A stretch of DNA of 64,000 nucleotides. Origin: Massospora cicadina (taxonomy: Eukaryota > Entomophthoromycota > Entomophthoromycetes > Entomophthorales > Entomophthoraceae). The notes below the pieces were generated by a model. It was not told the origin of the DNA. It saw nothing but the letters and a program-made list of their open reading frames with translations, and did no database searches. The position numbers and the translations under genes are program-made. This document shows, one piece after another, positions 10,250-21,227 of the stretch. Position 1 is the stretch's first letter. The number at the start of each line of letters is the position of its first letter. Location of the stretch: positions 62,001-126,000 of the forward strand of contig JAKSZP010002691.1 in assembly GCA_022478985.1 (NCBI GenBank), in the 5' to 3' direction.

Positions 10250-11100
10250 GGAATGTAACTATGTATGCGGTTTATTAAGGTACCCTTAGAGACCTCTACA
10301 ATTAAGTGTTCATAACCTCGCTTATAAATGACTTTATAAGGCCCCAACCAGTCTGGTTCCCAATTTGTTGTCATGATCTCCAGGCCGATGATGATAGAAA
10401 AGGACTAGGTTACCCAGTTGGAAGGTGTGCAGGGGGTCATGCTTATCATTAAATTGTTTAGTTTCTCTGCTAGTCGTAGCAGATAGTTTCTCAGAAGCCA
10501 GAGCCTGAAGTCAGACAATTTTTATTGAAAAATACTTCACATAGTGACTTCAGGGGCTTCAAGAAAAGCTTGGTCAAGCATAGGCTGTACTTTATAATTC
10601 ATCCTTGGTTTTCTTTCATACAACGCTTTAAAGGGCAACATCTTAAGTATTCAAATGATAGCTGATCTTATAAGCCAGAAAGCGCTAGGAAAATAATGGG
10701 GCAATGAAGGGGGTCTATTATAGCCATTTCTCCAGTGGGTTGCAGTTAGAGTACCTTTTTCCGTTCACCATTCCATTGGTTTCAGGATGGTAGGGGGTAG
10801 AGAATACCTGTGTGGTTCCCATCAGTTCAGCTATATCTTTCAACAGTGTTTATCAAAAATTTTGCCCATTATTGGAAAGAATGATGTTAGGGCACCCATT
10901 TTGGGTGATAATCCAATTATAAAAAATGTGGCAGTAGCCTTTGCAAAAGCTGAGGGTATAGATACAGCTTTGATCCACTTATATAAATGGTCCACGGCTA
11001 GAAGGAGGAACTGATGACCATTAGAGGCTTGAGGGAGAGATCTCACAAAATTACTACTAATATTATGAAAGGGTTCACAGAGTGACCCACTGGATTTGAA
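10250..11100 (-). pseudogene. G4 integrase
   Basis: The minus-strand frame at 10840-11046 reads QASNGHQFLLLAVDHLYKW followed by AFAKATATFFI, matching the integrase core of G2 and G3 (NRYILVGIDHFTKWVEAV and KATATF). The rest of the domain, toward 10250, is broken by stops and the second catalytic Asp and Glu are not clearly readable. Confidence 0.8.
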
Positions 11101-11375
11101 GCTGGGATTAGGTCCAGATTGACTTTTACATACCAGTCAAGATTTCTAGTACATCCTAGATTGAATCAAGCATCCCTTCCCAACAACATTGGGTTTTAAG
11201 CCACTGTTAGATTTTCTGAATTCCCCTCATGGCTGACTTTCAGATGTCCCTCCCATATGACATTGGTTTGAGCTAAAGATCATACATAGGGCACCCACTT
11301 TTTGAACCAAGTTAATAGAATTGGCCGTTATTGACTTGAAGGTTTGCCAATTTTATCACTAAATATTTTGAAGGG

Positions 11376-11900
11376 TCAAATATTTGTCCTTTTATAAATT
11401 TGATTGTGAAGGAAGTTATAGAGTCTAACCTTTTCAGGATCAGTTAATTTTAATAGAGAAGCCACGATAGACAATTCAAATTTTTTTGTATGGGCCCTGG
11501 TCGATGGATAATGGAAAAATTGTAGTTCTGAAGTTTTAACGCCCATCAGGATATCTCCTGTCAGGGTTCTTTTGTTGCTGTAGCCATTGAAAGGAAGCAT
11601 GATCAGTAAATATGGGGAAATATTTTAACTTATAAGTAAGGTTGGAAGTTCTTAATGACCATTAGGACTGCCAAGAATTTGCGTTCTTTAAGGCAATAAT
11701 TGCGCTCATCTATGGATAATGTCTTTCTATAGTAGGCGATAGTATGGTCCACTAAGTTTTCGTTATATTGAGATAGTATAGCTCCTTTGGTATAACTAAC
11801 ATTGGTAAAGAGGAGAAAAAGTTTATCAAAATTTGGATAAATAATTCTAATAGTGGTAGAGAGACTCATAGCAGGTCAAAGGCTGCTGTTCTTTTACCAC
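11376..11900 (-). pseudogene. G4 RNase H domain
   Basis: The minus-strand frame at 11630-11869 reads KLFLLFTNVSYTKGAILSQY and SIDERNYCLKERKFLAVL, the standard RNase H start and helix (G2: FTDASDYAVGAILAQ, ITEKECLAVL). The first catalytic Asp is Asn here (FTN for FTD), which should abolish activity. The frame at 11376-11600 covers the C-terminal part. Confidence 0.85.
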
Positions 11901-11989
11901 GGAAAGGGTATACCATTCTTCAGTATATACACTAGAGGCTTGGAGGTGTCTGCAAAGTGGTGAATAAACTGACAATAATTACCACCATC

Positions 11990-12700
11990 CCCAAGAAAAC
12001 TTGTCCGTCTCATAGGGATTTAGGGGGGGGGACATCTTAGTAATGGCCAAAACCTTGTTGTTTATTGGGGGTATTCCAGCTTTACTTACCTTATGACCAA
12101 AACATCATCTCACTCTGTAAGAAAGAGCATTTTAATGGCTTTAGTTTTAATGAAATCTGACGTAACCGCTAAAAGTCTTTCCTGAGGTGATCTAGGTTCT
12201 CAGTTAAGGTTTTTTAAAAAAAGATTATATTATCAAGATAAACTAGCATGCAGGAGCGTTTTAAATCGCCTAAGAGTCCGTCCATGGCTTGTTGGAAGGT
12301 ATCAGAGGCATTTCATAACCCATGAGGCATTTAATTGGGCTTGAATAATGCTTCAATTGAAACTAGAGCGCATTTTTCACAATCCTCTGGTGACAGATCG
12401 ACTTGCCAGTATCCGCTGGCAAGATCCATAGCAGAAAAATAGTGGGATCCTGATATCAGGCGTAAGGTATAATCTATACGCAGCAGAGAATAGCTATCTT
12501 TTTGTGTGATATAATTGAGGCATCATAAACCATGACAATCTTTGGCCACCTTCCTTCTTATGAATTAATACGAGTAGGGAAGCCCACGGGATTTTAGAAG
12601 TCACTAGTAAACTGGCTTTCAACTTTTTTTGTACCTCTAAAGCCAACTGAGCATTCTCCAAATTGGATTTTTGGTATGGCCAGGTTTAAATGGAGGGTGA
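11990..12700 (-). pseudogene. G4 reverse transcriptase
   Basis: Right to left on the minus strand: a degenerate DYRxLN block (12500-12620), then SGYWQVDLSPEDCEKCALVS (GYWQ at 12403-12414), then CMLVYLDNIIFF with YLDN at 12230-12241. The second catalytic Asp of YLDD is Asn, an inactivating change also found in G5. Several stops lie between motifs. Confidence 0.88.
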
Positions 12701-12822
12701 GCATCAGTCTCTATTTGGTAAATTATACCAGACATTTTTCCGTGGTCACTTGGCCCCAAAGAAAAAATATCGCCATACTCCTCAAGAAGGTCTTTGACAT
12801 TCTGGCATTTGTTATGGGTAAG

Positions 12823-13660
12823 CTAGTCTCCAAGCCTGCTCTTGACCAGAGCTATGGTTAGAAGAATGAATCCTAAATCTTGTAACAAGCCAAAAAATCT
12901 CACATCAGCATTATTCTCAATAGGACATAGCTCTAAATAAGCAATAGAGGCACGCCAAGAGACTTGGAAGGTATGATTTGTTAGATAATCTAATAAGACA
13001 GAGATAGATTTTCTATAGGTGAGATCCAAAATTCCTAGGAAGGTTAACGCTTCAATGATTGAAGGGTTTGGGTGTCCAATTAGCTCCAAAATCTGATTAG
13101 GAGGCGTGAAGATTTGTATCCCTATATCCACAATAACTTGTGAGCCTGAGGGTATTGTGATAGGATGAGGGGCTTATAGAGGGATCCCATCTTTAGCATC
13201 CATCGCCTCCTGGGGTAACTTAGTTTTCCCCCTAGGACTTAGTATTCAACTTTTCAAATGGAGGACGTGTATTTGAGGAGGCATGTCCGTTTTTCAGGGA
13301 TCTTTTACTTTTAATGGGGAGTTTAAATATTAACGTGATACTTAACCTAGTAGGGAAAGTTATTTACCTTATGGTTGATGATGCAGTTGAACACCCGCAT
13401 TAGTTTGACCCCAATAAGCAACTCATAAGTATCATTTTAACACAATGGCGGGGCAGTAATTAAAAAGTTTCCCAAATCAAAGGGTTAATGCAGAATAGGC
13501 TACTATCGCCTTAGTTGACTGATTACTGGATGTACCATATTTAGCTTCGTGAATCAAGTCTGGAGTCATCTTTATCTTTTGGATAATTTGGGAGGAAATA
13601 ACATTAGCTGGGGATCTGGTGTCAATTATTGACAGGACTTTAACCTTATGAAATACCTCT
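12823..13660 (-). pseudogene. G4 protease and protease-RT linker
   Basis: The protease core reads IIDTRSPANVISSQIIQKIK, aligning with G2 AILDTSSPVNLISSWLMKKI. DTG has become DTR (13615-13623). The linker frame at 12823-13131 reads FLGILDLTYRKSISVLLDYL and aligns with G2 VLPGILDPAYQRPITLLLGN. A later frame break joins the two. This linker similarity ties G4 to the G2/G3 lineage despite different LTRs and primer site. Confidence 0.82.
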
Positions 13661-14060
13661 ACTTAAACCACCAAATATATGAACCAAAAATAACAGCTAG
13701 TAAAGTGTCATTAGGGATTTGTAGTGAAGCAAGCAGAGGAAACAGCCGCGGTTAAGCTTGGGGCTGTTCAATGCGTATGAAAGTTTTATCTGACAGTGCT
13801 TGGCTTTCCATAGAAGAGCTGACCGCCAAAAATTAGTTTGAGTAGCAGACCAACTTGGAAGTAAGAAAGCTGAAGACTTTTATTTCAAATAGAAATTGGT
13901 ACGTCAACTTCTACAGGCGCAGCCAACACAAAACATCCTTAAGTGCAGGGAATATATCTAGAGCTAGAACAAGAGTCTTGTAGCACTTGATTTCCGTCAG
14001 CATAAGGACCTTCTTGCCCTATACTAACTAATCTTTTGCCAACTTATATTGAAGGATGTG
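13661..14060 (-). pseudogene. G4 gag-protease spacer, decayed
   Basis: About 400 bp between the CCHC knuckle and the protease core. Expected to encode the variable gag-protease linker, but no frame longer than about 40 codons and no recognisable motif can be seen. Confidence 0.45.
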
Positions 14061-14102
14061 ACAAAATTCTACATTGTGGTTGATTCTCTTGCATTGGGTG
14101 CA
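14061..14102 (-). pseudogene. G4 gag CCHC zinc knuckle
   Basis: The minus strand encodes YCTQCKRINHNVEFCHI, an intact C-x2-C-x4-H-x4-C knuckle. It lies between gag and protease, as in G1. Confidence 0.9.
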
Positions 14103-14109
14103 GTATAAT

Positions 14110-15000
14110 TCAGGTGTAGGCGACTTGTGTAGTGTAACCACTAGCACTTAGGACCGAGGCTTGTTATTATAAAAATGAGTGAGCACAGTAGGTATGATTA
14201 GGATGTCCAGAATATCCAAAATAGCTTCTTTGATATGGAATAGAGACGTCCAGTTAGACGTCTTTTCTTTAATATAAAGTAGAATGTAAGGAATATTTTT
14301 AAACGCCAAAAACAAAGCAGTGATAACGTCATCTAAAGTAAGATGTTTTTTGTGACCAACATTTGAGATTCAAGGTAAAAAGTTGAGCAAACTCAATGGT
14401 TGTTTCACCCTGATTAAGGCTTATACCCATAAAAGTTTGCTTTTGATTGGGTAAAGTTAGGTCGCACCTAATTTCCTAAAGCAACGCAGTCTTAGAAATC
14501 ATCCCAAGTCTGGCAATGCATTAAGTGACGTACCATAAAGTCATGTGCTACACGACTTAGACAGTATTTAGGTGGTTGAGACGTTGGGTGTCAGTGACTT
14601 TCTCCATAGTTAATCATAACAAAATAGAAAAGAGAAGATACTCCCTTCTGCTGGAAAGTACTTATCTTTGAACGATGGTTTGAATAAGTCACTGGGTGGG
14701 TTAACAGCAGAACAATATGAACTGACATTGGTGGACGTTTTCACCTAAAGAGGAACTAATTTTGCTGGATGTTTTGTAAGGCTGTAGGCGTCCACTTTAT
14801 TTTGTAAGGTATTAATATCCTCCATCATTGAGTCTACCCGATCATGGATGGCAAGAAGGGCTGATTTGGTGGCAACGAGAGGGATTAACTGCTGATTTTG
14901 CTTTTGAGCTTGGTAGTTGCATCTCAAAGTTTGAGTTGGTATTTCTCGAGGGTAAGAATTTGTTGTTCCTTCCTGCACACCATAGCAGGTAGATTTGCTT
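14110..15000 (-). pseudogene. G4 gag
   Basis: The minus-strand frame at 14745-14978 (LLAIHDRVDSMMEDINTLQN) is a helical, coiled-coil-like gag N-terminus starting about 100 bp downstream of the primer-binding site. Further left the capsid part is broken; only short pieces remain before the CCHC knuckle. Confidence 0.65.
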
Positions 15001-15098
15001 TAGTTAAAGACGTTCCTGATCTTAAAAGAGATCTGACGCCAAATTCATCTTGTTCTTTTTTAATTTATTTTATATTTTCCTCAGGAACTTGAGGTGTA

Positions 15099-15115
15099 CT
15101 TGGCAGGGAACACCA
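15099..15115 (-). other. G4 primer-binding site
   Basis: The minus strand reads TGGTGTTCCCTGCCAAG three bases after the LTR end. The complement ends in CCA. It differs from the G1/G2/G3 site, so G4 used another tRNA primer. Confidence 0.75.
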
Positions 15116-15118
15116 ATT

Positions 15119-15665
15119 TTTTCAGGATTAAGAGTTCAGACATCTTGTCCCTTTTTAATTTATAAACCAGGTGACCAAAAAGCTCTTTGTTGTTGGGATC
15201 TACTTGTTGCTTATCTTAGATAAAAGTCTTTATTCCAGATGCTACATCTGGAGTGGTAATCACTAAATATAAATTGACCAATTTTTACTTATTAAATGGC
15301 GAAAAGAGAGAGTAATCTTTTTTGCTATAATTGAGATTATAAGTGAGTTCATGAGGTTACCTGGCCCATTTCCAAGCGGTCCAAGATAAGATTATAATTG
15401 TTAAAAATTGGGGTTTTAGTAAAGAGCTTAGTAACTTGGTCAAATAAGATTTACTCGCCGCTTAGCTCAGGTTTGGACCTCAATATTAGGGGGTTTTTGG
15501 CAAGTAATTTGCGACTGCATTAGTCAGGGATTATCCCCAATGTCAAGATGGCTGGAAATTCTTCAGGGATTATCCCCTTTAGTGGTTTCAGCTATTTTAA
15601 TTGTTCAGGTTCAATCCCCGTCATTTATCTCATCAAAAATTCCAATTTGGGTAGGAATCACAATA
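15119..15665 (-). repeat. G4 5' LTR
   Basis: It matches 9659-10207 over its length, 545-550 bp each. No ORF or other element is visible inside it. Confidence 0.85.
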
Positions 15666-15789
15666 AGCCTCATGGACTACAATGGAGTGTCCTCTGAAAG
15701 TAAACTCTGTTTTAGAAAAAGGCTCCCACATATGGCAACCATTTCTCATTATCTTTCCTTTTAAAGCATTTAATCCTTGATATGAGCTT

Positions 15790-16400
15790 CTTCATCATGG
15801 ATTGTAATTCAGACCTAGTTTCAGTTATCTCTAGTTCTTATAGGTCAAAACAACCTATAAAGTTATACAGCCATTCGCCTTCAGAAACTAACACAGTTGA
15901 AAAGGCATGCGCAAAAGTCCATCTGCATTCTGGTGTTAGTTTAAGCTTGATGAACTATTATAAATCTTTTTTTGCAGACGTAGTGTCAATCTGCCAGTAT
16001 CCCATAAAATACTTTCTTCTGTTGCAACAACTTTAAGGGTGGTGTGAACTGCAATGATAAAATGAGTCCATATAGATAGTGTCAGTAATGCTTAATGGCA
16101 AGGAGTATGACCATACATTTATTTCTTGGTCATTTTATAGCTTCATTTAGTCTTTAACAGAATATTACTAACGTAGGTCATTGGTTAGGGCCACTTATTG
16201 ATCATTTAATTTCTAGTATGGCTCCCACAGCCACGTTGCTAGCATTGGTAAACAATAGGAAAGGTTGACCAAACTTTGGTTAATTTAGGACAGGTTGCAT
16301 AACCAAGGCAGTTCTAATGAGGTTGAAGGCTTGATCATGCTCTTTATTCCACCTGAGAGTAACTTCTATTTAAAAAATCCCAACTAAAGGCTCAGCAAGG
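15790..16400 (-). pseudogene. G5 RNase H domain
   Basis: Minus-strand translation gives RWNKEHDQAFNLIRTALV, then QPFLLFTNASNVAVGAILEI, then LAIKHYRHYLYGL and DTGRLTLRLQKK, matching the RNase H blocks of G2 (FTDASDYAVGAILAQ, AVKHYRPFLYG, GCLTRWALKLQ). The first catalytic Asp is replaced by Asn. Stops and at least two frame changes are present. Confidence 0.85.
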
Positions 16401-16439
16401 ATGGAAAAATGAGGGATAAAATTATCTGTAGTAAAATTT

Positions 16440-17200
16440 ATAACAAGTAATTCTTATAAGACCATGAGCTGAAGGGAGGGGTATTTTCTCATTTTCAGGG
16501 ACTTTTTCCAAGAAAGTCTGTATTTTTTGATTAGTGTTTTTATGCCTAAGAAACTCCATTTTGGGTTGGAATAATGGATAGTTAGAAGTATTGAGCTTAA
16601 AAATTCCTGTCTTAACCAGTTAAAGACCTTATGAAAATACTCCAAATGTCCATTGTAGGCTTTTGAATATACCGTAATGTTATCAAGGTAGACCAAACAT
16701 ACAATATCTTCAGGTTACCTAGCAGTCTATCCATCACTCGTTGAAATTTGACTAGGGCATTACAGAGACCGCGGTATTTAAGTCAGTTCAAATAATTCTT
16801 TGTTGGCAATTTGGGCGCACTTATTTTGGGTTTCAGGTATTGACTCACTATGACAAAATTCATTAGTGAGATCCATAGTTTAAAAGTATTAGTTTCTGGA
16901 AAGAAACCGTAGCAAATTATTAATTTGATAAAGAGGGTAGCTACCCTTTATAGTTACCAAGATACGTTTTTGGTATCCCATGGTGATGTGATGACATCTA
17001 TCCTACCTGAAAACAAGCATGAGGGGTGAGGCTCAAGGGCTCTAGAAGATGCCAAGAATTATGACTCTATAAAATTGCTTAAATCATATAGTAATTGAGC
17101 TTATTATAATTTAATGTTTTGGTAGGGCTGCGCTCAGATAAAAGGATTCACCCATATTTATGTTGTTTTTGCCTCTTTTCATTTTGAAAAAATCTTACTT
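16440..17200 (-). pseudogene. G5 reverse transcriptase
   Basis: The minus-strand frame at 16454-16696 reads VYLDNITVYSKAYNGHLEYF and continues into the RT thumb. YLDD is YLDN (16679-16690), the same inactivating change as in G4. Upstream motifs between 16700 and 17200 are only recognisable as pieces. Confidence 0.85.
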
Positions 17201-17829
17201 AAAGGTTTAGAAAAGGTCAGCATTTTTACAAGTAGCTCAACGACTTTCTGTCTTTGCTCACTTGTCAAACTTTTCTAACAAAAGGTCTTTAAAAGTGCTA
17301 AAGTGAGAGGTGTCACTAATCCAAAATTGTGTAGGCTTATAAACCCTTAGACATTAGAAATACTGTTAGCATGCAATAGCTGCACACAAACTATTGAAGT
17401 GCTAGATCTCACTGTATTATAAATATCAGTCAAATTGGCTAACAGTACAAAGCTGGAACAACCATACGTATGATTGAAACATTAGGGCAAAGTAGGATCT
17501 CATTTATTGAGAAGTATTGACTTTTATATCCTCCAATAGATTGTAAGGTTGGAATAATCACGTGTAACCTTGTGTTGATAATATCTTGCGATTTTGGTGA
17601 TCAGTTTTGACTCTGGAAATACAAAGGTATACCTTCTATTACATCTATTGGATGTGGTGGCTTCCACACCTAGGGACCTCAGTTATGGTAATTAATTCAA
17701 ATAACCTTGTCATTATTTTTTAATAATTTAGGCTTAATCATAATACCTTCCTTGTTGTCCTTGATAGTTTTTAATTACTAAAGGATTTTGTGTCCTCAGT
17801 TAGGATAATAACCCCAATAGAATGCATCA
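17201..17829 (-). pseudogene. G5 protease-RT linker, decayed
   Basis: About 630 bp between the RT motifs and the protease C-terminal motif. By position this is the protease-RT linker, but no frame of useful length or conserved motif survives. Confidence 0.45.
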
Positions 17830-18100
17830 TAGCATCATATTCATATAAGGAACTGGGTACCCAAAAGAAGCTCATAACTAGGGTTGTCAACGGCCACAGC
17901 TTAGGCTTCAAATGATAGTTTGCAAAATGGAGGAAGAGCGCAGAGTAGGCCCAAATGGACCTTGTACATTGGGTCTGGAAGTATGTACTCCATAGAATGT
18001 GGTAAGTCAAGGCCAATTTTAATAATTTTTATGAGCTTAGAAGATAACATTACTGAGAATTCACTATTGAAATTATCCAGCACAAGGATTTTGTTACCTT
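17830..18100 (-). pseudogene. G5 protease
   Basis: Minus-strand reading gives KILVLDNFNSEFSVMLSSKL, then GLLCALPPFCKLSFEA, a stop, and VAVDNPSYELLLGTQFLI. These align in order with G2 AILDTSSPVNLIS, LGAYSSLPICVGKL and VALDNNTYDMLIGTQFMI. The active-site triad is D-N-F at 18069-18077. Two overlapping frames carry the match, so a frameshift lies inside. Confidence 0.82.
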
Positions 18101-18149
18101 GACAGCAATTGTGTTACCAAGCTCTAAAATTATGTAGGTAAAGTGAGCA

Positions 18150-18900
18150 ACTTGTCAGGAAAACGACATAAGAATATTAGACTGACCTGCCATCTGTAAT
18201 GTGTAAGTACCCAAGAAGCAAGCCAGAATGTCAGTGGCATTGCCGCTTGAATGGCGTTTTATGGTGTGGGAAGTTGGGTAACAATGACTCGTTGATGTAT
18301 GGCGACCATGAAAAGAAACTGGCAATGAACCAAACAGATGCAACCTCAGACAATGATAGCCTTACTGCAGGGGGTTGCACTACTGGATTAACTGCTTTGG
18401 GATCTTTAATGGAAGGGGTCGTAAACAAAACAGATGCAAGGGGGCGGATCCTTGCTTGAAGGTGAGATATGTGAGGCCACAGGACTCGGATACCCTGGTA
18501 GTGGATAGCTTCAATGGCGGGACTAAATTTCCAGAAATTTCTTTCATGATGGATCCACTTGTCTATGGTGGGAGCAATTGTGACCATCAAAACTAGTATA
18601 GCCCATCCAGTATAGGAGCCAACAGGCCACCAAGTTAGTGCCATCAGGACTTCAGCAACAAGAATTGAAGTAAAATAAAAAATCTGCACTAGCGGTATTT
18701 TCTTGAAAGTAAAATTTTATGAATTGACCAACATTTTCCTCAGTGCAACGTAATTTTTTACTAAGTGTTCAATTTTGTCAAGCTTGTCAAAGCAGCAGGA
18801 TTGGGGCCCTCAAATAGGGCTTAACCTGGCGAGCTTTTGAGGGTGGGGGAAATGATTCTAAATTGAACTGACATTGAAGGATTCAGAAGCAGGCCAAGTC
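18150..18900 (-). pseudogene. M3 hydrophobic membrane-type region
   Basis: The frame at 18231-18689 (152 residues) has a long hydrophobic stretch covering ILVAEVLMALTWW and YTGWAILVLMVTIAP, then a polar part, then ASVWFIASFFSW. After a frameshift the frame at 18155-18343 continues with DILACFLGTYTLQMAGQSN, which matches M2 AFWLAFWMPTHPNWQAGLN. At least three segments are long and apolar enough to be membrane-spanning. The family is not one I recognise. Confidence 0.7.
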
Positions 18901-19650
18901 GCTATCAGTTCATCCACAAAAGCCTGATCCATGCTTTACTGCATTTATGTCAGTTAGCATGATGGCATCTAGGCCAATGAGCAATGGGAATCCCCCAGGG
19001 CCACCACACATAGAGGAGGTCCCAATGGGTCAAAAACGGGTTCAGTATGGCCAACCCACCTGTTTGAAAATTGAAGCATTCTTTCAGCCAAATGAGTTCC
19101 CTCAAGCACCAATCCCAAATTCTGAAATGGGGTTGTGAAATATCTCAATCATACCCAATGGTGATACCTGCTTATCATGGATTGTCTTCAGCGATTTTGA
19201 GGGGAGTTTAGCATCAGCAACCATATTGCTCAATGGATTGATGCCATTGGCGATTTTGACTGAGAATTTATTACTTGTCCCCTTCCAACTATAAGTTTCT
19301 CTCCCATTGTCTTTATTCCTGTTGATTTCAGACATTTTAGTTTTGATTCTGAGGATTTAGCACCATTGGTTCTATAAAATCCTTTCCAAAAATGGAGAAG
19401 ATGGTTACCTATGATTTCAGTCTAGATTTCCTCGATTTAGTGAACTAATTTGGTAAAGGCAAGCATGGAAACTTGAGGAGAAATATTTAGAGGGAGCGCT
19501 GTTACCCAGTGCTCATCTACCACATGGGTGTGGTCGCCCTGGGTACGTGAGGTACAGCTGCCCTCTTCAGACCCTTTTTATTCAGAAATGGGAAAATCGC
19601 CCAGTCCACACAAAGGTACGTTCCCCAGGACTTACACGACTTAACAGAAG
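18150..19650 (-). mobile_element. M3: ORF1-membrane retroposon copy, main part
   Basis: Minus-strand translations align collinearly with M2: DWAIFPFLNKK (M2 NWAIFPFPNKK), TQGDHTHVVDEHWVTALP (M2 TQGDLAHIVDE-stop-WVTARP), IEEI-stop-TEII (M2 ISEICTEII), ILQCQF (shared), and in the frame at 18231-18689 YQGIRVLWPHISHLQARIRP (M2 YTGILWPYVFQLQEKIRL). The part corresponding to M2's C-terminal Pro-rich end and 3' tail is absent, so M3 is 3'-truncated next to the G5 protease. The right side is split by M1 at 19650 and resumes at 21228. Confidence 0.8.
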
Positions 19651-19666
19651 AATAATAAGTAATATT
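19651..19666 (+). repeat. M1 target-site duplication, left copy
   Basis: AATAATAAGTAATATT matches 21212-21227 (AATAATAAGCAATATT) at 15 of 16 positions and brackets M1. Confidence 0.75.
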
Positions 19667-20860
19667 GATGACACCCGCCGGATTCATAGGTTTCCGCCTT
19701 TATAAGGGGTATTTCGACCTTAGCCTTACCTGTGAAGCTGAGGCCACCACTACATCAACTGTGCCCCTGGTATTCCAGGATACACCCCTTCCCACAACTT
19801 AGACACAGCTCCCAGCGGACACCAATTTGGTGGTCCAGTTTGCTGCTTTGCCCACCCACCTCCCTCCTGCGGTGCTCCACCCAGAGCTGATAGATGTTTG
19901 GCAGCTTATGGCTCCAAACCCATCTTACAATTTGGTCCCAAATGGGGCCTCATGACTCGCTGGGCCTTGGGCGTATTTCACAATCAGCCATGAATTCAAT
20001 AAAATCGCCATGTTGATTCCCCCTTGTGTTGTTATTGCTTCAGTCCCTGACCATCCATTTGGGACCATGCCAAGGGTGGGTGGATGATTTGTCAGTCCTG
20101 TTTTGAGTTGGACTACTCAAAACGCAAGTGTCCCTCCTTAGCCACTTCCAATGGATCATATTTCCCATCCGCCAACCTATAATCTGCCACCCACCCCACA
20201 CAAATTATGGCATGGGGTACAATCCTACCTCCCCCTCCCCCAAAGCCTGATGCTGCACCTGAACCTGCAGCCACCAATCAGCCTCCTCCTGGCCCCAGTG
20301 TTACACATAATTTTTCCAATCAAGCGCAGGATTGGACCCCAGTTCTATCCCATGCAACATCCAATGAATCAACCAAACCTCTACCATATGCTGATTCCCC
20401 AATTCAATTCAACCAGAACCCATGGGAGTTATTGGCTGAAATTGATGAATCAACTAAGCTCATTAAAGAACCATCCCTGCAATTTGAGCGGTTTGTTTAT
20501 GCAGAATGGGATGCCAAATACCCTCATTGTCTATATTCCCCACAGCCAAGTGCTGAATCATTTTGCAGTGACCATCAGCTTGCAGTCAAAGCAGCTGCAA
20601 CATCAGATTGTCATCCCCTATGCAAAGCTGTCACCAAATCAGTGGCGATTCTCACAGGAGGCATTCCCCCTCCTGTGATCCCCTCAACCCTCACTTCAAA
20701 AAGTAAAACCATGATAAATCAGTTACACAAAAATGTAAATGAAGCTATCCAGAATGTGGAAACAGTAGCATGGAATCCAAAAGCTAGAATTACTAAACCA
20801 ATATCGCCACGTTTGTTAAACTCCCAGATGCCCACATTAAAGCTTAAATAGATTTAGTCA
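19667..20860 (+). pseudogene. M1 ORF1-like protein, RRM end to PWELL region
   Basis: Order of features: C-terminal half of the RRM-like domain (19668-19790), the linker LPTHLPPAVL (about 19850), a CCHC-type knuckle (20090-20131), then a 214-residue frame (20207-20851) that is Pro-rich at its start and contains NPWELLAEIDES, FCSDHQLAV and many Ser/Thr. M2 has the same order (PWNLLDEV, FQSDHQLAM). Stops separate the blocks. The function of the PWELL region is unknown. Confidence 0.75.
20090..20131 (+). pseudogene. M1 CCHC-type knuckle (His lost)
   Basis: The frame reads ICQSCFELDYSKRKCPS: C-x2-C-x4-Y-x4-C, with Tyr where the zinc-binding His should be. The M2 copy at 60104-60145 has the His (YELNH) but has lost all three Cys, so the ancestor probably had an intact knuckle. 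Confidence 0.75.
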
Positions 20861-21211
20861 GATATCAGTGCCATTTTCCTATCTGGAATTTTCCATGAAA
20901 TACCAATAATTAGCAATATTGAACCACATACTGCCAATGCCTCGATGCCCTTACTGTCTGCCTTGACACATACCCTAATCTAAGAAGAGGAAGATGTTTC
21001 TGAAGATGAGCCCCCTGATCCCCCTCCCCTTCCACCATGGAGGGATAAGTAGTTTCTGCTACCCACCTGGTTAGTTGTGTTCACTCAAAGCATTTCACTC
21101 AATCCGCTCATTTGGGCATTTTGTCTGAACCAACTAGTTACGTTAATTTTAGTTTTTAAGTTTTAGTTTTAATTACGTCCATACACTTGTCAGCTTACCT
21201 TGAATAAATAT
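20861..21211 (+). pseudogene. M1 acidic Pro-rich C-terminus and 3' tail
   Basis: EDEPPDPPPLPPWRDK (about 21000-21050) aligns with M2 EPDDDPFNPPPPPPGWDKQ. About 120 bp later comes the 3' tail shared with M2, ending in an AT-rich run at the duplication. The jump from the PWELL region to this end without membrane sequence marks the internal deletion. Confidence 0.72.
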
Positions 21212-21227
21212 AATAATAAGCAATATT
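21212..21227 (+). repeat. M1 target-site duplication, right copy
   Basis: AATAATAAGCAATATT pairs with 19651-19666. Confidence 0.75.

Larger units (their letters stand above)
9659..15665 (-). mobile_element. G4: full LTR-to-LTR Ty3/gypsy retrotransposon
   Basis: LTR copies at 9659-10207 and 15119-15665 flank a minus-strand interior reading gag, CCHC, protease, RT, RNase H and integrase from right to left. A primer-binding site lies at 15099-15115. The pentamer AGCCT occurs just outside both ends (9654-9658 and 15666-15670) and may be the 5-bp target duplication typical of gypsy integrase. Coding frames are short and broken throughout; decay exceeds that of G2. Confidence 0.9.
15666..18150 (-). 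mobile_element. G5: partial Ty3/gypsy (PR-RT-RNase H only)
   Basis: On the minus strand the order right to left is protease (17830-18100), RT (16440-17200), RNase H (15900-16400). The left side stops at the G4 LTR, so integrase and 3' LTR are missing. On the right, protease abuts M3 with no readable gag. The protein motifs are closest to those of G2-G4. No LTR could be assigned. Confidence 0.8.
19667..21211 (+). mobile_element. M1: 5'-truncated ORF1-membrane retroposon nested in M3
   Basis: A 1.5-kb plus-strand copy inserted in the opposite orientation into M3. It opens inside the RRM-like domain (GFIGFRLYKGYF, matching M2 GFIDFRPCKGYF), so it is 5'-truncated as LINE products often are. It then carries LPTHLPP, a knuckle, PWELLAEI and a Pro-rich C-terminus, but the membrane region found in M2 and M3 is missing, so an internal deletion is inferred. 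The 3' tail GTCAGCTTACCTTGAATAAA matches M2. A 16-bp duplication flanks it. Confidence 0.85.

Noticed and set aside
18199..18596. Plus-strand frames MCKYPRSKPE... and MHYWINCFG...
   Set aside because: They are antisense to the M3 membrane region, which matches M2 on the minus strand.
20151..20678. 175-residue plus-strand frame overlapping the M1 ORF
   Set aside because: It overlaps the 20207-20851 frame, which carries the motifs shared with M2; this one is a shadow frame.
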